From positions 62,001 through 126,000 of the forward strand of contig CAJXSU010000002.1 in NCBI GenBank assembly GCA_913061465.1: DNA of 64,000 nt, in the 5' to 3' direction. How positions within the stretch are numbered: the first letter of the stretch is position 1; each line of letters starts with the position of its first letter. The notes beneath the pieces were generated by a model. That model saw only the letters and a list, made by a program, of their open reading frames with translations. It was not told the origin of the DNA and searched no databases. The translations under genes were made by a program, and so were the position numbers. This DNA is from an uncultured Flavobacterium sp. (GTDB taxonomy: Bacteria > Bacteroidota > Bacteroidia > Flavobacteriales > Flavobacteriaceae). Below, piece after piece: positions 28,901 through 37,615 of the stretch.

Positions 28901-29134
28901 TTTTTAAGATTAAATAATGTAACCTTAAGCTATGATATTCCTGTAGATAAAATTAAAATGCTTGAACGATTTAATATATATGTAGCAGGACAGAATTTAG
29001 TAACTTGGACAAGCTATAGTGGATATAATCCAGAAGTTTCAAGTTTCTTAAACAACGGACTGATTAACGGAGTAGATTGGAATGGTGCTCCAAATGCAAA
29101 GACATTTTTATTAGGGTTAAATATTAATTTCTAA
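25973..29134 (+). CDS. SusC/RagA-family TonB-linked outer-membrane transporter
   Basis: A 1053-residue TonB-dependent receptor. The order is a signal peptide (ending TMLLSQ), a carboxypeptidase-regulatory-like domain (about 20-100, GNVTDDTGEGLPGVTIQIK), a TonB-box-like stretch and DEVVVVGYGS, a plug (about 110-240, with the SusC signature around LYVIDGVI and SATAIYGSRGANGVVLITTKKG), and a 22-strand barrel ending in NINF. It imports oligosaccharides of the PUL substrate across the outer membrane together with SusD. It is the first gene of an operon that runs to about 46898. Confidence 0.97.
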   Translation: MKKLFFIFFVLPTMLLSQSKIITGNVTDDTGEGLPGVTIQIKNSPKNGALTDFDGNFKITLSSEDEKVLIFSYLGFKRQEVNVSDSSFLKIQLETDATQLDEVVVVGYGSVLKKDVTGALVSVKVKDNIANQSFSVDQMLQGRAAGVQVTQNAGSPGSGISVKIRGTNSLRGNNEPLYVIDGVIISSAGEDVLAAGGVGNSGQENQNGLNGINPRDIESIQILKDASATAIYGSRGANGVVLITTKKGEKGKVKMSSFITNSIRSIDKTYDVLDGVGYANYQNELALLNGNLPRFDVGASGVFGVTYDPAGNPTVSDTPAQILNWQDELYRQSFSTKVGFTASGGSDNGNYYISAGFDEQEGIVSSSSLKSTDIRINLNQDLTDKLKLSARVSASFNDTNFAESGDLIGANQSFVRNSILFRPVLTGEIEDLGDDLESGNPYSWVNDFLDVSKEKRYIASIGLTYKLPLKGLTYQIKAGGNIRTKDRRRFYGLTTWQGAIGNGALQISTLNAKSYQINNFLRFNRTFNRKHRFNATVGVTYDVRNVENSIYAVEDFVTTELTIQQPFLASVITQPLRFLKSDQQIFSMLGRLNYTYNNKYILTASFRRDGVSKFAKNNRFGFFPSFALAWRMDNENFIKNLNIFENLKLRAGWGQIGNHGVRAYGTLSDYGINGQLYGTPGNGTSVVLTLNNIANPNLTWETTEQINLGLDFESKNSRVSGSIDFYEKTTKDLLQNTPIPTSSGFSNILINRGSMSNKGLEIALNFNPISTDDFDVNIGGNIAFNKTRIDELGIPLKDFYIDGVAEQRSYYFGAQISRGQYFRTPANVFVEGEETSLFYGLQTNGIYQTDDTDIVDGAQPGDVRFVDQNEDGVIDIFDRTFIGNPNPDFIYGFNLNFKYKRFTTNFLFNGVYGNDIANGNLIKLNNAEGLQTNISPNAYNNAWRPDAQTNLYPRIGYEVIPNQSLAVSDRIIEDGSFLRLNNVTLSYDIPVDKIKMLERFNIYVAGQNLVTWTSYSGYNPEVSSFLNNGLINGVDWNGAPNAKTFLLGLNINF

Positions 29135-29169
29135 GAACCATTGATTTATAAAAAATAAAAAATAAACAC

Positions 29170-30696
29170 ATGAAAAATTTAAAATTTATAATAGTAATTA
29201 TTTTTGGTATTCTAACGAATTCATGCAACTTAGATGAAGATCCGATATTCCTTGATGAAACAATGTATGATAATCCTCAAAGTGCAAAAGCTGCATTAGA
29301 TGGTATTTATGAAAAACTTACTTCATATGATTCTATGGAAAGACGTTATTGGATTAATAATGGTTTTTCAGGGCTCTTTATTACTCACAGACAGGGTAAT
29401 AATGTTAACAATCCTCATAATAGTAATTTAATGGCATTAAAACCGGTTCAGGACTTAGATTCTGAACGATTTTGGAGAGGTATTTATGCTGCAATCGCAC
29501 AAGCAAATGCAGCAATTAGAAATATTACAATAATTGAAAACCCAACGACAAGCGATGAATTACTTTTTAACGATATTCTTGGACAAGCTTACTTCGTTCG
29601 TGCTTGGGCATATTTTGATTTAACTAGACTTTTTAAAGATATTCCTGTATGGACAGAACTTTCTGATCAAGACAATCTTAATAAAGCTAAATCATTATCA
29701 AAAGAAGTATACGCTCAAATTATTAGTGATGCTGAAGTGGCTGCTAGTTTAATAAATGGTTCAACTGGACTAGGTTATCCAAAACAATACGCCTCAAACA
29801 TGTTGTTAGCAAAAGTATATATGACATTGGCTACCAATTCTGAATTAAGAAATGAATCTATGTCTGAAATGGATTATTGGCAAATGGCATATAACGAAGC
29901 CAATAAGGTATATGGCCAATATTCATTAGTTTCTGATTACAGTAGCATATTTACAGATTCCAATGAAAATAATTCGGAGTCTATTTTTGAGCTTCAAACA
30001 AGTCAGGATGCCAGTAATTCTCAAATGGGAAGAAATTATACTCCACTCAACTATAAAATGTCTCAAAATTTCGGTTGGTTTAGAGTTAATGCTGATGTTT
30101 TTGAAATTCATAGAAATATGTATCCAAATGATCCTAGAATAGATGCTACATACATGTATGATTATACCCATGGAAGAACTGGAGCCCCCCAACGAACATA
30201 TCCTGCTATTACTCATCGAAATAATGTTAGAGCAGCCCACCCATTTCTTTTCAAATTTGCTGAAAAGGATAAAACACATAGTAATCAATATAACAGTCAA
30301 AATATAGTGGTTTACAGATATGCTGATTTACTTCTTATGTTGGCTGAAATTTCTAATGAATTACAAAATGGTCAACAATTAGGATTTGTTACTGAAGTTT
30401 TAAATAGAGTTGGTATGACACCTCAAGATGGCTTTTATGGCTCTCAAGTTGATTTTAGAAAAGCTATAATGAATGAATATCGTTTTGAGTTGATCGGAGA
30501 GGGTGAAGATTCTCATAACAATAGAAGACGAGGATTTGATTATTTTTTAAACAATACTATTTTAATTCATAATAATAATTCTAACCCTGGTTTTAAACCT
30601 TCAGTTGATATTCTTTTGAGTACAGACCCAACAGAAACAATGAGTCTACCAATTCCTCAAATAGAAATTAACACTAATGAATTAATTAATGGATAA
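29170..30696 (+). CDS. SusD/RagB-family outer-membrane glycan-binding lipoprotein
   Basis: A 508-residue lipoprotein (lipobox TNSC, Cys19). Helical SusD-type repeats with AKAALDGIYEKL, LGQAYFVRAWAYFDLTRLFKDIP and the C-terminal SusD half ending in PIPQIEIN are all typical. It binds oligosaccharides on the cell surface and forms a lid over the SusC pore. It lies 35 bp after susC and is followed by a hairpin that may reduce read-through into the enzyme genes. Confidence 0.96.
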   Translation: MKNLKFIIVIIFGILTNSCNLDEDPIFLDETMYDNPQSAKAALDGIYEKLTSYDSMERRYWINNGFSGLFITHRQGNNVNNPHNSNLMALKPVQDLDSERFWRGIYAAIAQANAAIRNITIIENPTTSDELLFNDILGQAYFVRAWAYFDLTRLFKDIPVWTELSDQDNLNKAKSLSKEVYAQIISDAEVAASLINGSTGLGYPKQYASNMLLAKVYMTLATNSELRNESMSEMDYWQMAYNEANKVYGQYSLVSDYSSIFTDSNENNSESIFELQTSQDASNSQMGRNYTPLNYKMSQNFGWFRVNADVFEIHRNMYPNDPRIDATYMYDYTHGRTGAPQRTYPAITHRNNVRAAHPFLFKFAEKDKTHSNQYNSQNIVVYRYADLLLMLAEISNELQNGQQLGFVTEVLNRVGMTPQDGFYGSQVDFRKAIMNEYRFELIGEGEDSHNNRRRGFDYFLNNTILIHNNNSNPGFKPSVDILLSTDPTETMSLPIPQIEINTNELING

Positions 30697-30723
30697 TTAA
30701 TTTTTCTTAAACTTATGATTTAT

Positions 30724-30756
30724 AACAAACCATAATCTTTAAGGTTATGGTTTGTT
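30724..30756 (+). terminator. Hairpin after susD
   Basis: A 12-bp perfect inverted repeat (AACAAACCATAA / TTATGGTTTGTT) with a 9-nt loop, 27 bp after the susD stop. The 3' arm runs into TTTGTTTGTTG, a weak T tract. It probably acts as a partial terminator or mRNA stabiliser that makes susCD more abundant than the downstream enzymes. Confidence 0.65.
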
Positions 30757-30861
30757 TGTTGTAAAGCGTTGATTTAGCTTCAAATTTAATACTTATTTCT
30801 TCAAAAATAATATTGAACCCAATTATCAAAATGTAAATTTGATTATATAGAAATAGTTCGA

Positions 30862-33021
30862 GTGTATATATTAAGAGTTTTTTTATTGATTAATCTCATA
30901 TCTGTTTTCCAGTTGACTTCTCAAAATCAACTTCCAATTGAGAATGGTGAGATGGAAAGTATTGAAAATGGTTTTTTTTCTCACTGGCAGACTCAAGCAA
31001 ATAATGGAGGAAATGCTAACTTTTCCATCACAACAAATAATCTTATCCCAGGAAGCACAAAGGCACTAAAGAGTGAGATTATTTCTTTAGGAGATAATAA
31101 TTATGACATAAGTACCTCTAGTCAATATAATTTTGAGGTCATTGCAGGTCAAAAATATACAGTTTCATTTTATGCTAAAATAGATGGTGCTTCCTCAAGA
31201 CAATTGAAAGTAATTTTTAGATCTGAAATTGACAATAGTTTTCAAGGTCAAAATATATGGATAACTGATTCATGGCAAAGATACACACACACATTTACCG
31301 TTAATGAGTCAGGAAACTCAAATCAGTTAAAGTTTTGGTTTTTAAATGATGGAGTTACCTATTACTTGGATGAAATTTCTGTAATACCTGGAAATTATGT
31401 AAACATAACTCCAATGAATACACATCAAAGTATTGATGGGTTTGGTGCAGGTATTAAAAGAAGAACTGAAGACCTATATAACTTAGAGGATGATTTAAGA
31501 AATCAAATAGAGGCTTATTGTTTCCAAGATTTAGAGGTTAATATGATTCGTTTTTTTGTTTATCATGACCTTGAACCTTCAAATGACAATAACGACCCTT
31601 ATGTATTAGATGACTCACAACTAGATTGGACACGTTATGATAGTGATCCTAATCAATCTAGAACTCGCTACGTTGCTGAAGCATTACAAAATGCTTTTAG
31701 TTTGAGTAATAATGGTTTTGATCATGTTATTGGTAATTGCAATTCAGCTCCGGGATGGTTAAAAACTAATGGACAGCATAATAATGGAGGTACGTTAATA
31801 TCTGGTGGTGAGTCAGAATATAGTGAGTTTTTAATTGCATTTCTTCAAGGGATGAAATCAAGGTATAACATTGATGTAACTGCCATTTCACCAACCAACG
31901 AACCAGATTATGAAGTTTCATATGAATCTATGAATACTTCACCCTCTGAACTCTCTTCAATTATCTTAAATTTAAATGGAAGACTAACTAGCGCTGAATT
32001 AGACCATGTTAAAATTATTTCACCAGAATGTTTTAGAGTTGAAAACTCTAACAATAATTCAAATTCTACAACAAATTATATAAATAGCATGTTTACAAAT
32101 CCGTCTGTTGAAGCTGCGGTTGATGTAGTCGCTACGCATACGTATGCAGATGCTCAACATAATGCAAATTGGAATAGTTTAAAACTAGCGGCTCAAAATA
32201 AACCTGTATGGGTTACAGAATCTGCAAACCTTAATAGTACAGATCAATCAATGACTGATGCTGCTAATTATATAAAATGGATGTTGAGAGGTTTTAATGA
32301 AGGAGGTATGACTGCATATATGATGCATTTATTTTACGAAGAAGCAGATGCAGGTGGATACTCTAGCTTAGTAGCTTGGGATGAAAATGGAACAATTATT
32401 TTACCTAAAAGATACCATGCTTTTAAGCATTTTTCAAATCTTATAAAAAAAGGATATAGAGTTATAGATAGTCAAACAATAGAGGGAGATATCATGGTTG
32501 GTTCATTTATATCTCCTGACCAAACAAAAATTATTCTACAATTATTTAACGAAGGTAATTCTCAAGATTTTTCCATAGATGTTCCTATTGGAGCTACAAA
32601 TGTCTCTCATTATGTGACCTCAAATACTGAGAATAATAATTTTAGTATTTACAATGATATTTCATTTGACATAGGTTCTAGGTATACAAGTATCAACATC
32701 CCTCCAATGTCTTTGCACTCAGTAATTTATACTATAGATCCTTCAGCCCTATCTATAAATGATATTGAAAATAAATCTCAATTAACTCCTTTAGCAACTG
32801 CATATCCGAACCCCACAAAGAACAAATTAACACTTAAGTTTCATGAAGAAGCCGAATATTTAATAACTCTATTTCAACCTGATGGGGGAAAAATATATGA
32901 AACAACATCAATAAATAAACACACACAAGAGATAAAAACGTCAGCACTATCCGAAGGAGTATACTTTATAAAAATTAAATCAAAATCATCAAATACAGTA
33001 ATTAAGTTTATCAAAAATTAA
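30862..33021 (+). CDS. GH30 endo-xylanase with N-terminal CBM-like module and T9SS sorting domain
   Basis: A 719-residue secreted enzyme. After a signal peptide (about 1-20) comes a beta-sandwich module (about 22-175) similar to CBM4/9/22-type carbohydrate-binding modules. The GH30 catalytic domain starts at SIDGFGAG (about 191), with acid/base E347 in PTNEPD and nucleophile E453 in VTESAN, plus a side beta-domain to about 630. A type A T9SS sorting domain (about 645-719, AYPNPTKNKL) follows, so it is exported to the surface or medium. GH30 members in such loci cut glucuronoxylan or xylan; the subfamily is not certain. GTG 30862 is chosen as the only start giving the full signal peptide. Confidence 0.88.
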   Translation: MYILRVFLLINLISVFQLTSQNQLPIENGEMESIENGFFSHWQTQANNGGNANFSITTNNLIPGSTKALKSEIISLGDNNYDISTSSQYNFEVIAGQKYTVSFYAKIDGASSRQLKVIFRSEIDNSFQGQNIWITDSWQRYTHTFTVNESGNSNQLKFWFLNDGVTYYLDEISVIPGNYVNITPMNTHQSIDGFGAGIKRRTEDLYNLEDDLRNQIEAYCFQDLEVNMIRFFVYHDLEPSNDNNDPYVLDDSQLDWTRYDSDPNQSRTRYVAEALQNAFSLSNNGFDHVIGNCNSAPGWLKTNGQHNNGGTLISGGESEYSEFLIAFLQGMKSRYNIDVTAISPTNEPDYEVSYESMNTSPSELSSIILNLNGRLTSAELDHVKIISPECFRVENSNNNSNSTTNYINSMFTNPSVEAAVDVVATHTYADAQHNANWNSLKLAAQNKPVWVTESANLNSTDQSMTDAANYIKWMLRGFNEGGMTAYMMHLFYEEADAGGYSSLVAWDENGTIILPKRYHAFKHFSNLIKKGYRVIDSQTIEGDIMVGSFISPDQTKIILQLFNEGNSQDFSIDVPIGATNVSHYVTSNTENNNFSIYNDISFDIGSRYTSINIPPMSLHSVIYTIDPSALSINDIENKSQLTPLATAYPNPTKNKLTLKFHEEAEYLITLFQPDGGKIYETTSINKHTQEIKTSALSEGVYFIKIKSKSSNTVIKFIKN

Positions 33022-33026
33022 AATAA

Positions 33027-34460
33027 ATGAAAAGATTATTTTCAAGTGGTTTTACAATACTATTATTTTTTGTTTTTTTTTCAGGAAAAAATAGTACGAA
33101 TATTACGTTCACAAAAACAGTTACCGAAAAAGAAAATTTAGAAAAACCTAATTTCATTTTTTATTTGGCCGATGATCAAGATCAGTTAGATTATGGTTGT
33201 TATGGAAATCCAAAAGTAAGTACTTCTAATGTAGATCAACTAGCCAAAGAAGGAATGAGGTTTACTAACTTTTATACAGCTCAAGCTATTTGTGCTCCTA
33301 GTCGTTCTCAGATTTTCACAGGAATTTACCCTGTAAAAAATGGATGCATGGCAAATCATATTGGTGTAAAACCAGATTTAAAGAGTGTAACAGACCGTCT
33401 ACAAGACGCTGGCTATGAAGTTGTTTTAGCTGGAAAAAGTCATGTTAAACCAAATTCTGTTTTTAATTGGAATCATTATTTTGGATCAATTAAGCATCGT
33501 TATTTACCTCTAGAAAAAATTGATGATTATTTAAAAAACTCAAAAAAACCTTTTTGTTTATTTATTACTTCAGATTATCCTCATGGTCCTTATCCTAAAG
33601 CTACAAAATATTCTAAAAAAGATATTTACAAACTTCCTTATCACAAAGGAAATGTTAAAAATCATATGCCAGGATATTATAAAAATATAGAAGATGATAA
33701 TATTCAATTAGGAAAGATTTTAAAAATGGTTGACACCTACGGGCTAAGAAATAACTCTATGTTTATTTATGCATCAGATCATGGTATGTCTGGTAAATGG
33801 GGGCTTTCAGAACAAGGTCTTAAAGTACCTTTTATTGTAAGATGGCCTAATCATATTCAACCCAATACTACATCGAATACGCTACTAACCTTTGTAGATG
33901 TTTTACCAACTTTTTTAGAAGCATCTGGTTCTTCAATTCCAAAAAATTTAGATGGCAAGAGTTTTTATAAGACTTTAAAAGGGAATGAAAAGGATGTTCA
34001 TCAATACATATATGGAGTTGCAACTAAGCAAAATATTCGCGCTTGTACTGTTTTTCCTTCAAGAATGGTCAGAGGAGAAAGATATAAACTGATAAGAAAC
34101 TACAATGCACTAGAAGTAATGGAATCGAACTTAGGCGAAAATGAAATTATAAATCAATTTATTAAGATAGGAGCTCAATCATTTCCGAATATACCTTATG
34201 AGGAATTATATGATTTAAAAAATGACCCTTACCAATTCAAAAATCTTGCAAATGATAAAAAGTATGCAAAACAAAAGGCACTATTGTCAAAAGAATTGCA
34301 AAACTGGATGATATTACAAAATGATTTTTTAATTACAGATAAAATGCCCTTGATAAAACCCACACTTCATCCTTTAGACAGACTATCAAAATGGAATGAT
34401 GTTAGTGAAAAATTACAAGGAAAATTAACTTCGAAGGATTATAAATCTATTCATTATTAA
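33027..34460 (+). CDS. Cys-type family S1 sulfatase (CAPSR)
   Basis: A 477-residue arylsulfatase-superfamily enzyme with a signal peptide. The formylglycine signature CAPSRSQIFTG is at C89, and the metal-binding stretches FYLADDQDQLDYG near residue 50 and YASDHGMSGKWG near 250 are present. After activation of C89 to formylglycine it should hydrolyse a sulfate ester, here probably on xylose or an attached sugar of a sulfated xylan. The fold resembles the N-sulfoglucosamine sulfohydrolase group. It lies 5 bp after the GH30 gene, so is part of the PUL operon, probably acting in the periplasm. Position specificity cannot be read from sequence. Confidence 0.9.
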   Translation: MKRLFSSGFTILLFFVFFSGKNSTNITFTKTVTEKENLEKPNFIFYLADDQDQLDYGCYGNPKVSTSNVDQLAKEGMRFTNFYTAQAICAPSRSQIFTGIYPVKNGCMANHIGVKPDLKSVTDRLQDAGYEVVLAGKSHVKPNSVFNWNHYFGSIKHRYLPLEKIDDYLKNSKKPFCLFITSDYPHGPYPKATKYSKKDIYKLPYHKGNVKNHMPGYYKNIEDDNIQLGKILKMVDTYGLRNNSMFIYASDHGMSGKWGLSEQGLKVPFIVRWPNHIQPNTTSNTLLTFVDVLPTFLEASGSSIPKNLDGKSFYKTLKGNEKDVHQYIYGVATKQNIRACTVFPSRMVRGERYKLIRNYNALEVMESNLGENEIINQFIKIGAQSFPNIPYEELYDLKNDPYQFKNLANDKKYAKQKALLSKELQNWMILQNDFLITDKMPLIKPTLHPLDRLSKWNDVSEKLQGKLTSKDYKSIHY

Positions 34461-34470
34461 AAATATAAGA

Positions 34471-36120
34471 ATGAAAAATATACACCTTCTATTCATACTT
34501 TTTTGCTGTCTTTATATTCAAGCTCAAGAGAAAACTGAAAAGCCATTAAATATTATTTGGATTAGTTGTGAAGATATTGGCCCAATCCTTAGTACTTATG
34601 GTAGTGAAACGATCAATACACCTAACATAGACCGAATAGCTGCTGAGGGTGTAAAATACACTAATGCTTATTCTACAGTAGGTGTCTGCGCACCAAGTCG
34701 ATTTTCTATTATTACAGGAATGTACCCTGCTAGATTAGGAGCTCACAATATGCGGACAGGAAATCATAATAATTTCAAAGCACCAGAAGATGTTTTCCAC
34801 AAACTCGACAAAGGAATCTTAGATAAATTTGGAAAAAATGTTCCAGAATATGAAGTTGTAACTCCATCTTATGTAAAACTTTTTCCAGAATACCTGAGAG
34901 CAGAAAATTATTATTGTGTAAATGATAATAAATGTGACTATCAGTTTAATGCACCATTTACAACTTGGGATGATGTGTTTGGTGGTGGTTCATACAAAAA
35001 TGCTCCTAAAGGAGCACCATTTTTTTATGTGAAAAATTTCTACACAACCCATGAATCAAGAATTTGGCTAAGGAAAGACAAACCTATGACGGTAAATCCC
35101 TCTGAAGTACCTATCCCAGATTATTATCCCGATATTCCTGTGGTAAGAAGAGATATTGCTCGAAAATATTCAAATATTGAAGCTCTTGATAAAGAAGTAG
35201 GTCAATTGTTAAAACAACTAGAGACCGACGGGGTACTGGATAATTCTATAATTTTCTTTTGGAGTGATCATGGAGGGAATCTTTTAAGACAAAAAAGAGC
35301 TGTAGGGAATAGTGGTCTTCACGTTCCTCTTTTAATTCGCTATCCAAATGGTTTCCGAGCTGGAGAAGTAGATGATCGTTTAGTCTCTTTAATGGATTTG
35401 GGACCTACTGTGATGTCACTTTTAGGAATAGCACCTCCAGAACATTTGGATGGAAAAGCTTTTGCTGGTGAATACGAACAAGCTCCAAGAAAGTTAATTT
35501 TTGGCTCTGCAGATAGGTTTGATGAATCGACTGATATGCAAAGATCTGTATTGGATGGTCGCTTCGTATACATTAAAAATTTTATGCCTGAATTACCTTT
35601 AATTTATAGGAATAAATACAGAGAGCAAATTCCTATGAATGCAAAATTAATTGCATTAAATCAAGAAAAAAAATTAAAAGGGAATGCTTCATACATATTT
35701 ATGAATACCAAACCTAAAGAGGAGTTTTATGATTTACAAAACGATCCTTATGAAGTTCACAATCTTGCTGATGACCCTAAATATTCGAAAAAAATTGAAG
35801 GATATAGACTGGCGCTTAAAGACTGGCAGTCAGAAATTGGAGATAAAGGCTTTATTCCAGAACATGATTTAATTAAATCTTTTTGGCCAGAAATGAAACA
35901 GCCTATTACGGAAAATGTAACTTTTGAAAAAGATAAAACAGGAACTTTAAAATTGAACTCTTCAACAACTGGTGCTTCTATAGGTTATCAAATTGGAGAT
36001 GGTATAGGGACAAATTATTGGAATCTATATTACAAACCCATAAGGATCGATAAAAATCAAAAGGTTGTTGCTAGAGCTATCCGAATAGGTTATAAGACAT
36101 CAGAAATCACATCATATTAA
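34471..36120 (+). CDS. Cys-type family S1 sulfatase (CAPSR) with C-terminal beta domain
   Basis: A 549-residue enzyme with a signal peptide (ending LYIQAQ), formylglycine site C73 in CAPSRFSIITG and metal motif FWSDHGGNLLRQ. The catalytic part ends near residue 470. The last 75 residues (ENVTFEKDKTG, then TTGASIGYQIG and ARAIRIGYKTSEI) look like the chitobiase/hexosaminidase C-terminal beta domain (CHB_HEX_C) found on some secreted sulfatases. It is placed 10 bp after the previous sulfatase. Sequence differs strongly from its neighbours, so it is expected to remove sulfate from a different position or residue. Confidence 0.9.
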   Translation: MKNIHLLFILFCCLYIQAQEKTEKPLNIIWISCEDIGPILSTYGSETINTPNIDRIAAEGVKYTNAYSTVGVCAPSRFSIITGMYPARLGAHNMRTGNHNNFKAPEDVFHKLDKGILDKFGKNVPEYEVVTPSYVKLFPEYLRAENYYCVNDNKCDYQFNAPFTTWDDVFGGGSYKNAPKGAPFFYVKNFYTTHESRIWLRKDKPMTVNPSEVPIPDYYPDIPVVRRDIARKYSNIEALDKEVGQLLKQLETDGVLDNSIIFFWSDHGGNLLRQKRAVGNSGLHVPLLIRYPNGFRAGEVDDRLVSLMDLGPTVMSLLGIAPPEHLDGKAFAGEYEQAPRKLIFGSADRFDESTDMQRSVLDGRFVYIKNFMPELPLIYRNKYREQIPMNAKLIALNQEKKLKGNASYIFMNTKPKEEFYDLQNDPYEVHNLADDPKYSKKIEGYRLALKDWQSEIGDKGFIPEHDLIKSFWPEMKQPITENVTFEKDKTGTLKLNSSTTGASIGYQIGDGIGTNYWNLYYKPIRIDKNQKVVARAIRIGYKTSEITSY

Positions 36121-36130
36121 ACTTATACTA

Positions 36131-37609
36131 ATGAACGAATCAAATTTTTATAAACTAACACTTTTTACTTTTTTTATAGCATTTACTATAATGGGATATA
36201 AAAATAAAGAAAGTGATATATCAGTCGCTAATCTGTCACTTAAAAAACAAAATATTCTTTTTATTTCTATTGATGATTTTAGACCAAAAATCAGTTCATA
36301 TGGAGAAACAAAAATGATTACTCCAAATATTGATAAACTAGCCTCAGAAGGACTTCAATTTAACAATGCTTATACAAATATTGCCGTTTGTGGCGCTAGT
36401 CGGGCAAGTATTATGACTGGAATACGTCCTAGTGAAAAAAGGTTTAATGATTTTTCAACAAGAGCATCAGTAGACACTCCAGATGCAATTCCATTAAATC
36501 GGATTTTTAAAGAGAATGGGTATGAAACCATATCTTATGGTAAAATTTATCATCATAAAGACGATTTTCAAGAGTATTGGACTGAAAAAGATGGAGGGCA
36601 AATACAATCAGACTTTCAAGACCCCAAATCAATCGCTAGAATAGAAAGTGCAGAAAGAGGAGAATATGGCAAAAAGCAACCAACATTTGAATATCCTGAT
36701 GTTGATGATTATGCATATAATGATGGAAAAATTACAAGAAGAGCTATCAATAAATTAAAAGCTTTAAAAAATGAAAATAAACCTTTCTTTATGGCAATAG
36801 GTTATGTATCTCCTCATTTACCATTCATTCAACCCAAAAAATACTGGGACATGTACGACCATGATGCTATTAAATTAGCGGACAATTCATTTCAACCTAA
36901 AAACTCACCAGACATAGCCATTGAGGCACAACATAACTCTGCTGAAATGAGAAAAAATTATTTAGATATTCCAGAAAATGGAAAACTTGATGATAGCCTT
37001 GCACGTAATCTAATTCATGGTTATTATGCAAGTGTGACCTATATGGATGCATTAATTGGAGAGTTAATAAAAGAATTAGATGACTTAGGTTTAAGAGAAA
37101 ATACAACCATTGTATTTTGGAGTGATCATGGTTATTTTTTAGGTGAACATGGTTTTTGGTGTAAGCATAGTACCTTCGAAGAAGCGGTTAAAATACCCTT
37201 TATTATTTCTTCACCCAATCATATCAAAAATAAAACTACAGCATCTTTCACCGAATTAGTTGACGTTTATCCAACATTGTGCGATATCGCAAACATAAAA
37301 GCTCCTTCTTACCTTCAAGGTGAAAGTTTAATTCCTGTTTTAGAAAATCCTTCAACAATTCTTAAAACTGAGGTTTATACACGCTATAAGCAAGGTGAAG
37401 CAGTTATAGATAAAGATTTTTCTTACACAGAATTTTATGAAGGTGAAAAATATTTAGGAAATATGCTGTATGATAATCTTAATGATTATAAACAGAATAC
37501 AGATATTTCTAAGTTATCCTCGAACAAATTAGTTGTAAAAAAGTATAAAGAAAAGTTAAAAGTAATGCGTGAAAAAGTGAATAAAGATCCTTTTCATGAT
37601 TATAAATAA
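36131..37609 (+). CDS. Cys-type family S1 sulfatase (CGASR), iduronate-2-sulfatase-like
   Basis: A 492-residue enzyme with an N-terminal hydrophobic segment (about 8-20) that may be a signal anchor. The motifs ILFISIDDFRPKISSYGE, formylglycine site C87 in CGASRASIMTG, VSPHLPFIQPKKYWDMYD and WSDHGYFLGEHGFWCKHS identify the iduronate-2-sulfatase-like branch (probably S1_7). This branch is abundant in marine PULs and often not specific to iduronate. It is closely related to the N-terminal domain of the gene at 57902 and to the sulfatase at 63094, suggesting duplication within the locus. Confidence 0.9.
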   Translation: MNESNFYKLTLFTFFIAFTIMGYKNKESDISVANLSLKKQNILFISIDDFRPKISSYGETKMITPNIDKLASEGLQFNNAYTNIAVCGASRASIMTGIRPSEKRFNDFSTRASVDTPDAIPLNRIFKENGYETISYGKIYHHKDDFQEYWTEKDGGQIQSDFQDPKSIARIESAERGEYGKKQPTFEYPDVDDYAYNDGKITRRAINKLKALKNENKPFFMAIGYVSPHLPFIQPKKYWDMYDHDAIKLADNSFQPKNSPDIAIEAQHNSAEMRKNYLDIPENGKLDDSLARNLIHGYYASVTYMDALIGELIKELDDLGLRENTTIVFWSDHGYFLGEHGFWCKHSTFEEAVKIPFIISSPNHIKNKTTASFTELVDVYPTLCDIANIKAPSYLQGESLIPVLENPSTILKTEVYTRYKQGEAVIDKDFSYTEFYEGEKYLGNMLYDNLNDYKQNTDISKLSSNKLVVKKYKEKLKVMREKVNKDPFHDYK

Positions 37610-37615
37610 ATAATT

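Noticed and set aside
29926-30300. Minus-strand 124-codon frame inside susD
   Set aside because: Antisense shadow of a clear SusD gene; composition is not protein-like.
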